Assembly (NCBI GenBank): GCA_030704615.1
Contig: CM060732.1
Span: 6,508,001 to 6,572,000, forward strand
DNA length: 64,000 bases
From: Takakia lepidozioides
Lineage: Eukaryota; Streptophyta; Takakiopsida; Takakiales; Takakiaceae
Direction: 5' to 3'
Of this stretch, positions 10,776 through 20,022 are shown piece by piece. The notes below the pieces were generated by a model. The model was given only the letters and a program-made list of their open reading frames with translations, did no database searches and was not told the DNA's origin. How positions within the stretch are numbered: the first letter of the stretch is position 1; every line of letters begins with the position of its first letter. A program made the position numbers and the translations under genes.

Positions 10776-12082
10776 GTACTGCAAGTTCTCCCTTTTGGAG
10801 AAAGGTCATCTGTCTTTCGAGCCACCATTCTTCCTGGCATGGAGGAACCCTGGGGCTGACTCCATGTACACTGACGATATTGTGAAGGAGTGGCATCTGG
10901 AACATTTGCGTGATTGCCTTTGGTATGTGGACCTTCCGCCCGACATGCTCGACCCATCCGAGTTTCAATTGAAGCTGGATGCTGAGGCCCGACGAAACCG
11001 GGCTCCGCTGCCTCCGCTGGGTGCAAAAGAGGCAAAAGCGCTTGCGAACTCCAGGAAAGCGGCAGAGCTTGCTCAGGCAGGAATTCAGGAGAAATTGAAT
11101 GAGAAGAGTAAAGGCCAAAGGAAAAGGACAAGGAAACAGGTGAGTGCAGTAACACCCAAAAAACAGAAAACCATCGGGGCATCGGAGCAGGCGCAGGAGG
11201 GGACCCAAGAGAGTGACTCGGACGACGACTTTGTTCAAGGTCCTGCGACTGCTGTTGCTGCTACCCAGTCACCGGTCGTCCGGGTTCAAGTCAGTTCGGA
11301 GTGGGACTGGCTCTGCCAAGAAGTTGGCATTTGAGGGCGAGCCTACACGGCGGTATTCGGCGGTGACGTTTACGCACAGGCCAAAGCTAGAACCTCCAAC
11401 CATCATCCAATGCGTCAATGAGAGCTTCCTTGACGCTCTCGCTGCAAGGGCGAAGAAGGGGGGTAGATTTTTGACTCCTAGATTCTCTCACGCCACAACG
11501 CAGACGTTTTGGTTCTGTAGGCACGACATAATGATTTGTGTATTTGGCAAGCCCAAGTACGGGATTCAGGGAATGTCGGAGCCTCTCGACGTCCGGCCTG
11601 TTGCACCAGGTTGCAACCTCTCTCAGAATGAGGCGGATGCTCTTTCTGCAGCAAGATTTCAAATGGTGCAACGCACAGACGTCCCGGCCCACCCATTTCC
11701 AGTTCCTCAGACCCAACCATTGCAGACTGCTCGGTCCAGTAAAGACAGATTGGACAATTCTGCACATCCCACAATGCGATTCGGAAGAGTGAAGAGACGA
11801 CACCCTCCCAACAAGTTGAATGAGACTCGGATTGCCAATGCTCTTGGGATGACTTGCACTATTCAGAGCTCTCGGGACGTACCCGCACCCGGCCTTGGGC
11901 ATGTTTATTGGATGGCAACGGCCGGCTCAGCTGTACGCGACGACGTATACACAATTACAATCGGAGTGGAGCCGACCTGCAATTGTACAGACTTCTCGTT
12001 GATGGAAGCAAAGAAGGGGACAAAGTATTATCCGTGCAAGCATCTATATTACATTTACCTGAAGAGGTTGAGGATGAACTGA
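10776..12082 (+). CDS. SWIM zinc-finger protein, 5' part unresolved
   Basis: Two exons are proposed. Exon 10776-11139 follows a TGCAG acceptor and encodes an Ala/Glu/Lys-rich segment with a basic KGQRKRTRKQ tract. A consensus donor (CAG/GTGAGT) and acceptor (TTCAAG) at 11140-11290 restore frame into exon 11291-12082, which ends in TGA. Without splicing the first frame stops at 11334. The C-terminus carries CNC followed by PCKHLYYIYL, a CxC...CxH SWIM zinc finger as in MULE-type transposases and plant nuclear SWIM proteins. No transposase catalytic core was seen. The upstream exon would lie in or before the GGCGCC array. It is either a domesticated or decayed MULE-type gene or a SWIM gene captured between repeats. 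Confidence 0.55.
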
Positions 12083-12420
12083 TGACTTTGTACATGCACC
12101 AGCGTTCAGCGTGAACGAGCTGCACAAACTCCTCGGCAGGGATTCCAGAAATCATTGATGGGGCAAAGGGAATCCACCATATGGATATTTGCAATTGCAT
12201 TTTTATGCATTAGACTTTGTTTTGCAGTGTAATGAAATGCACCCCAAAACTCTTGGAATGAGAGAGGCAATATTAAAGTAATCTCTTTCAAACACATTAT
12301 GGACTTCTGGATATCCGTTGATGTCCAGTGGCAGTTTAATGTCGAAACGGAATCCATAATAAGATGGCGGCAGGAAAATTTTGCAGATCTTCCAGAACAC
12401 TGAGTTCCAATAGTAGCAGT
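12083..12420. other. 3' flank of the SWIM gene
   Basis: No coding evidence. It likely holds the 3' untranslated region; AATATTAAAG and TAATGAAATG near 12225-12280 are the only weak poly(A)-like words. Confidence 0.3.
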
Positions 12421-12424
12421 TGTG

Positions 12425-12720
12425 GGGCCCATTTCTGGAAATATGGCGCCGAATTTCCCTATTTTGGGCCGAAAACTGGCTAAGTCCCAACATGTACGGG
12501 AACGATGTCTAGAAAAATGGCGCCAAATTTCCAGTTACATGGCCCAGAACTCCCAATATCTATGTAATCCTTGGCACCATCTCCCGAAATTTCACGCCAC
12601 ATTTCCAAATTTTGGGATAACACACTTGGCATGATGGGACCTATAGCTGCGAAATTCGGCACCATTTTTCGGCAGAGGCACCTATTACCGCGAAATACGT
12701 CACAATTTTTACAGATGTTG
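12425..12720. repeat. Diverged GGCGCC repeats on the right of the SWIM gene
   Basis: ATGGCGCCGAATTTCC near 12445, AATGGCGCCAAATTTCC near 12518 and decayed forms (GGCACC, TTCGGCACCATTTTTC near 12655), with GGCTAAGTCCC, repeat the vocabulary of 10030-10740. They are older or less homogenised than the left block. Confidence 0.75.
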
Positions 12721-12954
12721 CTCGGAATTTCCATGAGCACAGGACGAAATATCATGAGCACGGCTCCCAAAACTTCAATTTCAGCTTCAAACAATGAATA
12801 TTCTATTATTTTTGTTCTGACACATTTCATTAAAATATTTTTTTAAATATTTTTTATTTCCAAAATTTGTACTTCTGCTCATGAAAACCGATTGTCTTAC
12901 TACTCCACTCATGCCGCTCATGCCGCTCATGCTCATGAAATAGCTAACCTCCCC
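12721..12954. other. AT-rich spacer
   Basis: No gene. Short TCATGCCGC reiteration at about 12910-12940. Confidence 0.4.
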
Positions 12955-14060
12955 TAGTCAATATGTGAAGGAAGCCAGTTTGCTTGTTTTGTTTTGTCAC
13001 GTTGAGATGTCTCAAACCGCGAGGCCCCAGCCCTGGTGCTTGGTACCATTGGAAAACCCTCGACGAGGAGGGGTGCACGGGCTTGGTCTCATGATTTTGG
13101 ACTTGTGGTGTGGGAGATGTGGAATTTCAAGTACTTTTGGTCGCTGGAAATTCACGAAAAATAGCAAAGTGGGCATTCATGGGACAATGGTTGGAGCCTC
13201 GACAAGACATATATCAAGGGAAAGGTCTCCGGTTCAAATCTGGTCGTAGGCTCGGGGAAAAAAAATGCATTTGGACTTAGATGACAGTGGACCCTTGGGC
13301 CAACGGCACATGCTACCCTAGAGGTCGCATTTGAGCCTCGACATAGGAGATGCACTTTGATACATAGGGGATTGCACTTGGGCTTAGATGACACTGGACA
13401 CTTGGGCCAACGGCACAGGCTTGGAGCCTCGACAGGAGATATATCAATAATTATTGGATATATTACTACTCAATAAATTAATGGAAAAAATAAAATTGGG
13501 TCTTGATATGGGAGAGGTACTTGGATACATAGGAGATTGCACTTGGGCTTAGATTACATTGGACACTTGGGCCTCTACATGGGAGATGCACTTGGGTACA
13601 TGAATAGAAGATTGAACTGGGGCTTAGATGGGCCTCGACATAGGAGACGCACTTGGATTCGTAGGAAATTCCACTTGGTCTTAGATTTCAATGCTTCATA
13701 CATGGGCCAACGGCATAGGCTACACTATTAGAGGTCGCACTTGGGCCTCGACATAGGAGACGCACCGGGATACATAAAAAATTGCACTTGGTCTTAGATT
13801 TCAACTCTACACACATGGGCCAAAGATATAGGCTACCCTAGAGGTCGCACTTGGGCCTCGACATAGGAGACGCACCGGGATACATAAAAGATCTTACACT
13901 TGGGCTTAGATGACACTGGACACTTGGGCGAATGGCACAGGCTACCCTAGAGGTTGCATTTGAGCCTCGGCATAGGAGACACACTTGGATATATAGGGGA
14001 TTGCACTTGGACTTAGATGACCTTGACACTTCGGCCAACGGCACAGGTTACCCTGGTACT
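12955..14060. repeat. Left arm of a large inverted repeat
   Basis: Reads as the reverse complement of 18290-19380 from end to end. CACATATTGACTAGG, the GACGAGGAGG/CCTCCTCGTC block, the tRNA-like segment and the blocks TGTCGAGGCCCAAGTG and TCATCTAAGCCCAAGTG all occur in mirrored order. The arm is itself made of short reiterated phrases 60-120 bp apart. Confidence 0.85.
13175..13255 (+). repeat. tRNA-like (SINE-type) head inside the repeat field
   Basis: TGGGACAATGG resembles an A box. About 41 nt later GGTTCAAATCTGG resembles a B box, so an internal RNA polymerase III promoter is plausible. The same block recurs inverted near 19071-19143, 20566-20635, 21063-21140, 21842-21912 and 21967-22035. 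No acceptor stem closes it, so it is not a tRNA gene. Confidence 0.55.
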
Positions 14061-14520
14061 TGCTAAGAAACTGGCTGAAATATTGAAATATTGAAACACT
14101 TGCTGAAAATCTTGATTGAAATACTGAAGTACTGAAATTTTGTTGTACTAAAATATTGTAGTCATTTGAATCTGCTGAAATGCCTCTTTGCTTTAAAGTC
14201 TGTACATGGAGGGTATATGGGTACGCTGAGGGTATCAACACAGGTATCAATGCGCAGTGATTGCAAACTAGAGTGGACCAAAAACGGCAGATCATAAATA
14301 CATAAAGAGTACATAAAGGAGGATGTGGTGAATCCTCAACCATCGGATTTGCTTCAACTGACAATCTTGACTGTCTATTATTGACTGTTAAAACCAAAAA
14401 TTTCAAATTATGATAATATCAACTCATAAATGGACTCAAATGAACTTGTTACTTGTTACTTGTTACTACCTCGTTTGAGAGCCAACTCCAAAATTCTGGC
14501 ATGTGCATCATAGAAATTCA
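14061..14520. repeat. Spacer with a direct repeat (14250-14412)
   Basis: AGTGATTGCAAACTAGAGTGG through the GATTTGC...TGACTGTTAAA region recurs in the same orientation at 19850-20022. A short ACTTGTT triplet repeat lies at about 14445-14466. No gene was seen. Confidence 0.75.
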
Positions 14521-14523
14521 GCA

Positions 14524-15120
14524 TCGTGAGGTTTCTTTGTGGTGAATGATGGTGGGCAAGTTGATTTGCAAAGACCCCAGTTGATGAGGTGCATCATGTG
14601 TCATTCTGCCACTCAAATGCGCAGCGAGGGGAGTTCGACCCGCTCTCAGATAAGCATCGTGACTTACAATAAAGAGCATGGCACAACAGCCATGAAGAAA
14701 CATGTCATTGACCGGCATGGAGAAGAGTTGTTGAAGTTTAAGATAGCCAAGAAGGCCGTTGAGGGTGGACGACAAAGTGCCAAGAAGCGGAAAGGTGTGG
14801 CAGCCGGGGCCATCACTAATTTTTTTGGCTCCCAAAACCCTGACAAGAAGGAAGATGAAGCCCAACAACGTTTCAATGAGGACTTGGTCTTGTATATGGC
14901 CAAAACTTACCTGCCTGTGTCTTCTGTTGAAAATGTTTGGCTCAGAAGGATGATGCTCAGACAAGCTGGGAGAGTTTGATTTCTAAACCGCAACAATTTG
15001 TGGAGGATCTTCTTCCTCAAATAGTGGCAACAACACTTGAGAGATATGTGTTACCATAGCTTGCTGGTTGTGTATCGGCTACAGGTACGTTCGATCTGTA
15101 TGTCCCGATTAGGGTATGAT
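14524..15120 (+). pseudogene. hAT-type transposase fragment with BED zinc finger
   Basis: The N-terminal part of a hAT transposase. A BED-type finger (CIMC, then HGTTAMKKHVIDRHG) is followed by ITNFFGS and an Asn/Glu-rich linker. Frame breaks near 14950 (the original frame meets a stop at 14977-14979). A second frame continues with FVEDLLPQIVATTLERYVLP and then FDLYVPIRV, the start of the hAT catalytic region. The sequence ends near 15120, where LINE sequence begins, so the DDE core and dimerisation domain are missing. Confidence 0.7.
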
Positions 15121-16217
15121 ACATTTGTGTTGGTTGTGCACTTCTTGAATGAATCATGTAGGAGGATGGGTGAGCAGTTGGCAAAACACTTGGAGACCTT
15201 TTCCTCTTGCTGAAAGGGCAGTTGACCTTAATATGTCCATGCTTCCCACAACCAAAGCATGTTGAATAAGATGCATCTTCAATCATCCGAATTGTGAAGT
15301 AGTTTTCCATCTGTATCAATTGACAATCTCACATAGTCAGGCAGCACTACCTCGTAGGGCATCATCAACACCATTTTGGGGCACCCATCTTCATTCATTT
15401 TGGTTGCAATAGTGGCCGATTTCCATGATGGAATTTTCCTGAGGGCATCTGTGTTCATGAGGGGGTCAAATACTCCCAGACAGCCCAGGTACGCTCCAAA
15501 ATGATTGGCTATATCTGGCAGATTTGCCAGGTACTGATCCGGGATGTAAGGTAGAGAGACAATTCTAGGCCCCCATAACTTGTCATTTTTGTTGCCCAAC
15601 TTTGACGACCATGAAAAGATATTTACGTTAAAGCCCTTCTGATGCGGGTTGAATCACAGAGCCTTGGCGGCAGCTACAGCTGATTCAAACATTACTGAAA
15701 AGTAACCTCTGCCTTTGGCAATGCAGAAGTGATGGTTAAGCTCTCCGGGGCCACCGAGGTAACAAATCGCCAAGTCTCTCATGTAGGAACGCTTTACCTT
15801 TCTACCAGGAAAGTGCAGCAAAACACCAGAGTTCTCCATACCTGGGATTCTGTTGTGCAGGTCCTGTATATCCATTTTGATGAGGGGAAAGTCATTGTGC
15901 ATTGCCTGTTGCTCCTCTAGGGGGTTAGGGAAGAACTCCTCATCATCTGGCACTGGCGGGGAGACACATTGCTCTGGGATGGACGGGGGCCCTTCCTCCC
16001 TCGGCTGGACTCTCGGTGACTGATCCATCGGTGGAAGAGGGATTTTCTTTGGCCTGTAAATTTGCCTGGTGTTGGCCGATCTCTCTTGGTGGGCCAGGTA
16101 GAAGCCTCTGCTTGAGATGGGCTGGGACCCACTAGGTGGGAGCCTACTTGACTGACCTAGGTGGCGACATGGCCAGGCTGAGGACTTGGAGTGCTGGAAC
16201 ATTCTGTTAGGACCCAT
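15017..16217 (-). pseudogene. LINE ORF1 (DUF4283-like region plus CCHC knuckle)
   Basis: Nucleic-acid-binding ORF1 of a plant L1-type LINE. The segment at 16217-15654 has the SRGFYLAHQERS motif near the start and a DUF4283-like region (AKGRGYFSVMFESAVAAAKAL minus one end). It shifts frame, and 15599-15279 contains the WGPRIVSLPYIPDQYLANL block. The zinc knuckle CFGCGKHGHIKVNC follows at 15319-15140. It needs at least two frame changes. DUF4283 assignment is by resemblance only. Confidence 0.65.
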
Positions 16218-17125
16218 GGGATAACAACACAGAGCGAGGGTGCAGATAGGGAAGGATTGAGGTAGAATGGATCAACTGAGACTGATTTGATTGGAAGGAA
16301 GAACTCTAAACAGGGAATTAAGAGAATTGAGCACTAGACTAGAAATTGAAGACACAGTCTAACACTATCGGGAAGATTGAGCCGGAAATCCAGATCCGCT
16401 GCTGAATCCTCTGTGGAAATTAAACAGGGAAGCTGAGTGAGCGAGCTAGAGCCTGGAACACGAAGATGTTATCCTCTACGTAGCGAGAGTTGGGGAGAAG
16501 GCCGCGCTCAAAGTTAGCGCCAAGTAGAGTGAAAGAGACAGCTCAAAACGTCATTAATATTAGCCGACAGCTGAGAGGGGGGAAGCGAAGTTAAGAGGCT
16601 GAGGCGGCGATAGCACGCACAAAATGATGAATGAAACAGGGGGGGTTTTAGGATGTTCCAATTGGATGCATAGGGGTGTCGCGATTGTTCAGCAAAAAGG
16701 TTTAAATGGATTTAACCAGATCGTAGAAAACCATGCAAACCATGTGTGTGAAATATGGGAGCCAAACACCCCAGGGGGGCCCGTCACAACCTGGCTAGTT
16801 AGAAATCAAAGAAAAAACCGATAGCATGGAAGGCGAAAGAACAAATTCAAGTGAAACAGTGACGCGGCTCCTGGTGAGAGAGACGAAGAGACCGTTGGGG
16901 TCCTTTCTCAACATCAGGCAAAAAAATCAAAACCATAAAATAAAACATGATATCACCTTAGGAGGATCTATTTTGCATATCAATAGGGAGCCAGCCGTGA
17001 AAGGAAGCTGATGGAAATAGAGCTGTAGAACTAAGGAGAGGAAAACAGGCGATGGTGGTGAAGGATAGAGGCGCGGTGACCGTTGGAGGTTGTCTCGCAG
17101 CTCCGCCATCACTCTCCCCGTCACC
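15135..17125 (-). mobile_element. LINE fragment 1: 5' UTR and ORF1
   Basis: Minus-strand LINE with its 5' end near 17125 (GGCGGAGCTGCGAGACAACC region). It continues through ORF1 and is lost before any endonuclease or RT. The 5' terminal words are shared with the LINE whose 5' end is near 52855. LINEs usually lose the 5' end, so a retained 5' end with missing 3' part points to later deletion or truncation by another insertion. Confidence 0.75.
16220..17125 (-). other. Probable LINE 5' untranslated region
   Basis: Purine-rich on the plus strand, with no coding frame of note. Its outer end matches 52800-52858 (GACCGTTGGAGGT, CTCGCAGCTCCGCCATC). Confidence 0.55.
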
Positions 17126-17144
17126 GGTACATTATCTAAATTAT

Positions 17145-18289
17145 TCAGTGGCATCTCCTATGTCGAGGCCCATCTAATTAAGCCCAAGTACAATATTCTA
17201 TTCATGTATCCAAGAGCATCTCCCATTCAGAGGCCAAGGTGTCCAGTGTCATCTAAGCCCAAGTGCAATCTCCTATGTATCCAAGTACGTCTCCCATGTC
17301 AAGGCCCAGTTCATTTTTTTCCATGTCAAGGCCCGCTTTGCTATTTTTGCAATCTCCCTTGTCGAGGGAAGATAATAGGAATAATGTAAGAACTTAATGC
17401 ACACGTGCAACCTCTGACAGGATGGTACGCGCGGTTTTTGACATGTCAAATCTTCCCCACCCTCTTGAGAGTGACATGGAACTGGAAGAGTGTCAACTCC
17501 AGTTGGAGTTACAATGGGTTACACGACGAGGTGTGTAACTCCACTCGGGGTTACACAGAATGGAGTGTAACTCCAGTCGGTGTAACCCACACTCGGTCTC
17601 GAAATTTGACTAAGTCCAAATGTGGTGAAGTATAAAATGGACCAACCAGAGTTACATGAGAAATCGGGGTTTCAGAGGGTTACACCAAGTGGAGGGTTAC
17701 ATCAACCGGGGTTACACTGCCAGAGCCTACCATCAACAATTGAACCCAGAACCTCGCCGCCTCCATTGCTATCACCTTACCATCACGCTACCCACCACAA
17801 CTTGCAGCCTACTCGGATTCATAAGTATTTATTAGTGAAACCGAGGTAATAGGGGGTGGGGAGGATTTGACAGGGGCCCCGCCGGAGGAGCTCAGGTTGT
17901 CGGAATCCGGGGAAAGTACTGTCAGATCACACGCGTCCATTAAGTTCTTACATTATTCCTATTGTCTTCCTTTGTCGAGGCTTCCTATATTGATATATCC
18001 ACTTTGCTATCCAATGACCAAAAGCACTTGAAATTCCAAATCTCCCACATGAAGGACCAATCATTGCTCTAGGAAAGCCCACTTTGCCATTTTTTGTGAA
18101 TTTCCAACGATCCAAAGTACTTGGAATTCCACATCTCCCACATCGCTGGTCCAAAAATCATGAGACCAAGTGAGTGCACCCCTCCTCGTCGAGGGCTTTC
18201 CAACGGCATCAAGCACCAGCGCTAGGGCCCCGCGGTTTGGGAGATCTCAACGACGCTACAAAACAAAACAAACGTCTCGATTCATACTA
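17145..18289. repeat. Repeat field interrupted by an element with inverted ends
   Basis: 17145-17360 and 17981-18289 use the same phrases as the large arms (CATGTCAAGGCCC, TCATCTAAGCCC, TTCCACATCTCCCACA). Between them lies a segment bounded by inverted repeats of about 40 bp. Confidence 0.7.
17361..17980. mobile_element. Non-autonomous element with terminal inverted repeats and GTTAC cluster
   Basis: AATAGGAATAATGTAAGAAC (17374-17393) is mirrored by GTTCTTACATTATTCCTATT (17944-17963), with similarity over about 40 bp on each side. The interior, about 540 bp, has about ten GGGTTACAC or GTGTAACTCC motifs in both orientations between 17508 and 17720. There is no coding capacity. The structure resembles a MITE with subterminal motif reiteration. 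The true outer boundary is uncertain because flanking DNA is itself repetitive. Confidence 0.6.
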
Positions 18290-19380
18290 GGGTAGCATGT
18301 ACCGTTGGCCCAAGTGTCAAGTGTCATCTAAGTCCAAGTGCAATCCCATATATATCCGAGTGCGTCTCCTATGCCGAGGCCCAAATGCAACCTCTAGGGT
18401 AGCCTGTGCCATTCGCCCAAGTGTCCAGTGTCATCTAAGCCCAAGTGTAAGATCTTCTATGTATCCCGGTGCGTCTCATATGTCGAGGCCCAAGTGTAAC
18501 CTCTAGGGTAGCCTATATCTTTGGCTTATGTGTGTAGAGTTGAAATCTAAGACCAAGTGCAATTTTTTATGTATCCCGGTGCGTCTCCTATGTCGAGGCC
18601 CATAGTGGTCGTGTTGGCCCATGTATGAAGCATTGAAATCTAAGACCAAGTGGAATTTCCTACGAATCCAAGTACGTCTCCTATGTCGAGGCCCATCTAA
18701 GCCCGAGTGCAATCTTCTATTCATGTATCCAAGTGCATCTCCCATGTAGAGGCCCAAGTGTCTAGTGTCATCTAAGCCCAAGTGCAATCTCCTATGTACC
18801 CAAGTACCTCTCCCATATCAAGCCCCAATTTATTTTCTTCCATGAATTTATTGAGTAGTAATATATCCAATAATTATTGATATATCTCCTGTCGAGGCTC
18901 CAAGCCTGTGCCATTGGCCCAAGTGTCCAGTGTCATCTAAGCCCAAGTGCAATCCCTTATGTATCAAAGTGCATCTCATATGTCGAGGCCCAAATGTGAT
19001 CTCTAGGGTAGCATGTGCTGTTGGCCCAAGGGTCCAATGTCATCTAAGTCCAAATGCATTTTTTTTCCCGAGCCTACGACCAGATTTGAATCGGAGACCT
19101 TTCCCTTGATATCTGTCCTATCGAGGCTCCAACCATTGTCCCATGAATGCCCACTTTGCTATTTTTCGTGAATTTCTAGCAACCAAAAGTACTTGAAATT
19201 CCACATCTCCCACACCATAGGTCCAAAATCATGAGACCAAGCCCGTGCACCCAGGCTCCTCGTCGAGGGCTTTTCAATGGTACCAAGCACCAGGGTTGGG
19301 GCCTCGCGGTTTGAGACATCTCAACGTGACAAAACAAAACAAACAAACTGGCTTCCTTCACATATTAACTAGGATAGCCT
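18290..19380. repeat. Right arm of the large inverted repeat
   Basis: Mirror image of 12955-14060, ending CTTCCTTCACATATTAACTAGG against CCTAGTCAATATGTGAAGG on the left. Small differences are spread along the arm. One is a segment near 18600-18620, where the right arm reads CATAGTGGTCGTG and lacks part of the left arm text. Confidence 0.85.
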
Positions 19381-19496
19381 GTGCCATTGGCCCAAGTGTC
19401 CAGTGCCATCTAAGCCGAAGTGCAATCTCCTATGTATCCAAGGGCATCTCCCATATGCGTCTCCCATGTCGAGGCTTAGATATCCAAGTACGTCTC

Positions 19497-19680
19497 CCAG
19501 ACAACGAGCATGTAGCCCAGTGATAATGGGCACATACCACGTTGGATGTGGTTGTGGGTTCAAACCACGGTCTGGTATGTCATGAAGGTGTCCATATTTC
19601 AGCTGGAAGGGAGTAGCCCTTGTGGTGAAGAGACACCATAAGTTACGCTCCGTTTGGGAGGCATCATACTTTTACGTCTC
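19497..19680 (+). repeat. SINE family 2, copy 1
   Basis: GTAGCCCAGTGATAATGGGC (A-box-like) and GTGGTTGTGGGTTCAAACC (B box) lie at tRNA-like spacing, followed by a body ending near GGGAGGCATCA. A relative lies inverted at 25080-25195, sharing ATGGGCACATACCAC and GTGGTTGTGGGTTCAA. Confidence 0.65.
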
Positions 19681-19849
19681 CCATGTCAAGGCCCGATTAA
19701 TTTTTTTCCATGAATTTATTGAGTAGTAATATATCCTATCATTATTGATATATCTCCCGTCTCTAGGGTAGCTTGTGCCGTTGGCCCACGTGTCCAATGT
19801 CATCTAAGTCCAAATGCATTTTTTATCCACAGAGCCTACGACCACATTT

Positions 19850-20022
19850 GGGTGATTGCAAACTAGAGTGGTCCAAAAATGGCAGATCATGAGTACATAA
19901 AGAGTACATAAAGGAGGATGTGGCGAATCCTCAACCATCGGATTTGCTTAACTGACAATCTTGACCGTCTATTATTGACTGTTAAACCAAGATTCTCAAA
20001 TTGCGATAATATCAATTCACCA
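19850..20022 (+). repeat. Direct repeat partner of 14250-14412
   Basis: Shares CATAAAGAGTACATAAAGG, CCTCAACCATCGGATTTGC and GTCTATTATTGACTGTTAAA with the left copy, in the same orientation and with few differences. Confidence 0.85.

Noticed and set aside
19497-19580. Possible tRNA gene
   Set aside because: A and B boxes are present but the ends do not form an acceptor stem and the sequence continues into a SINE-like body.
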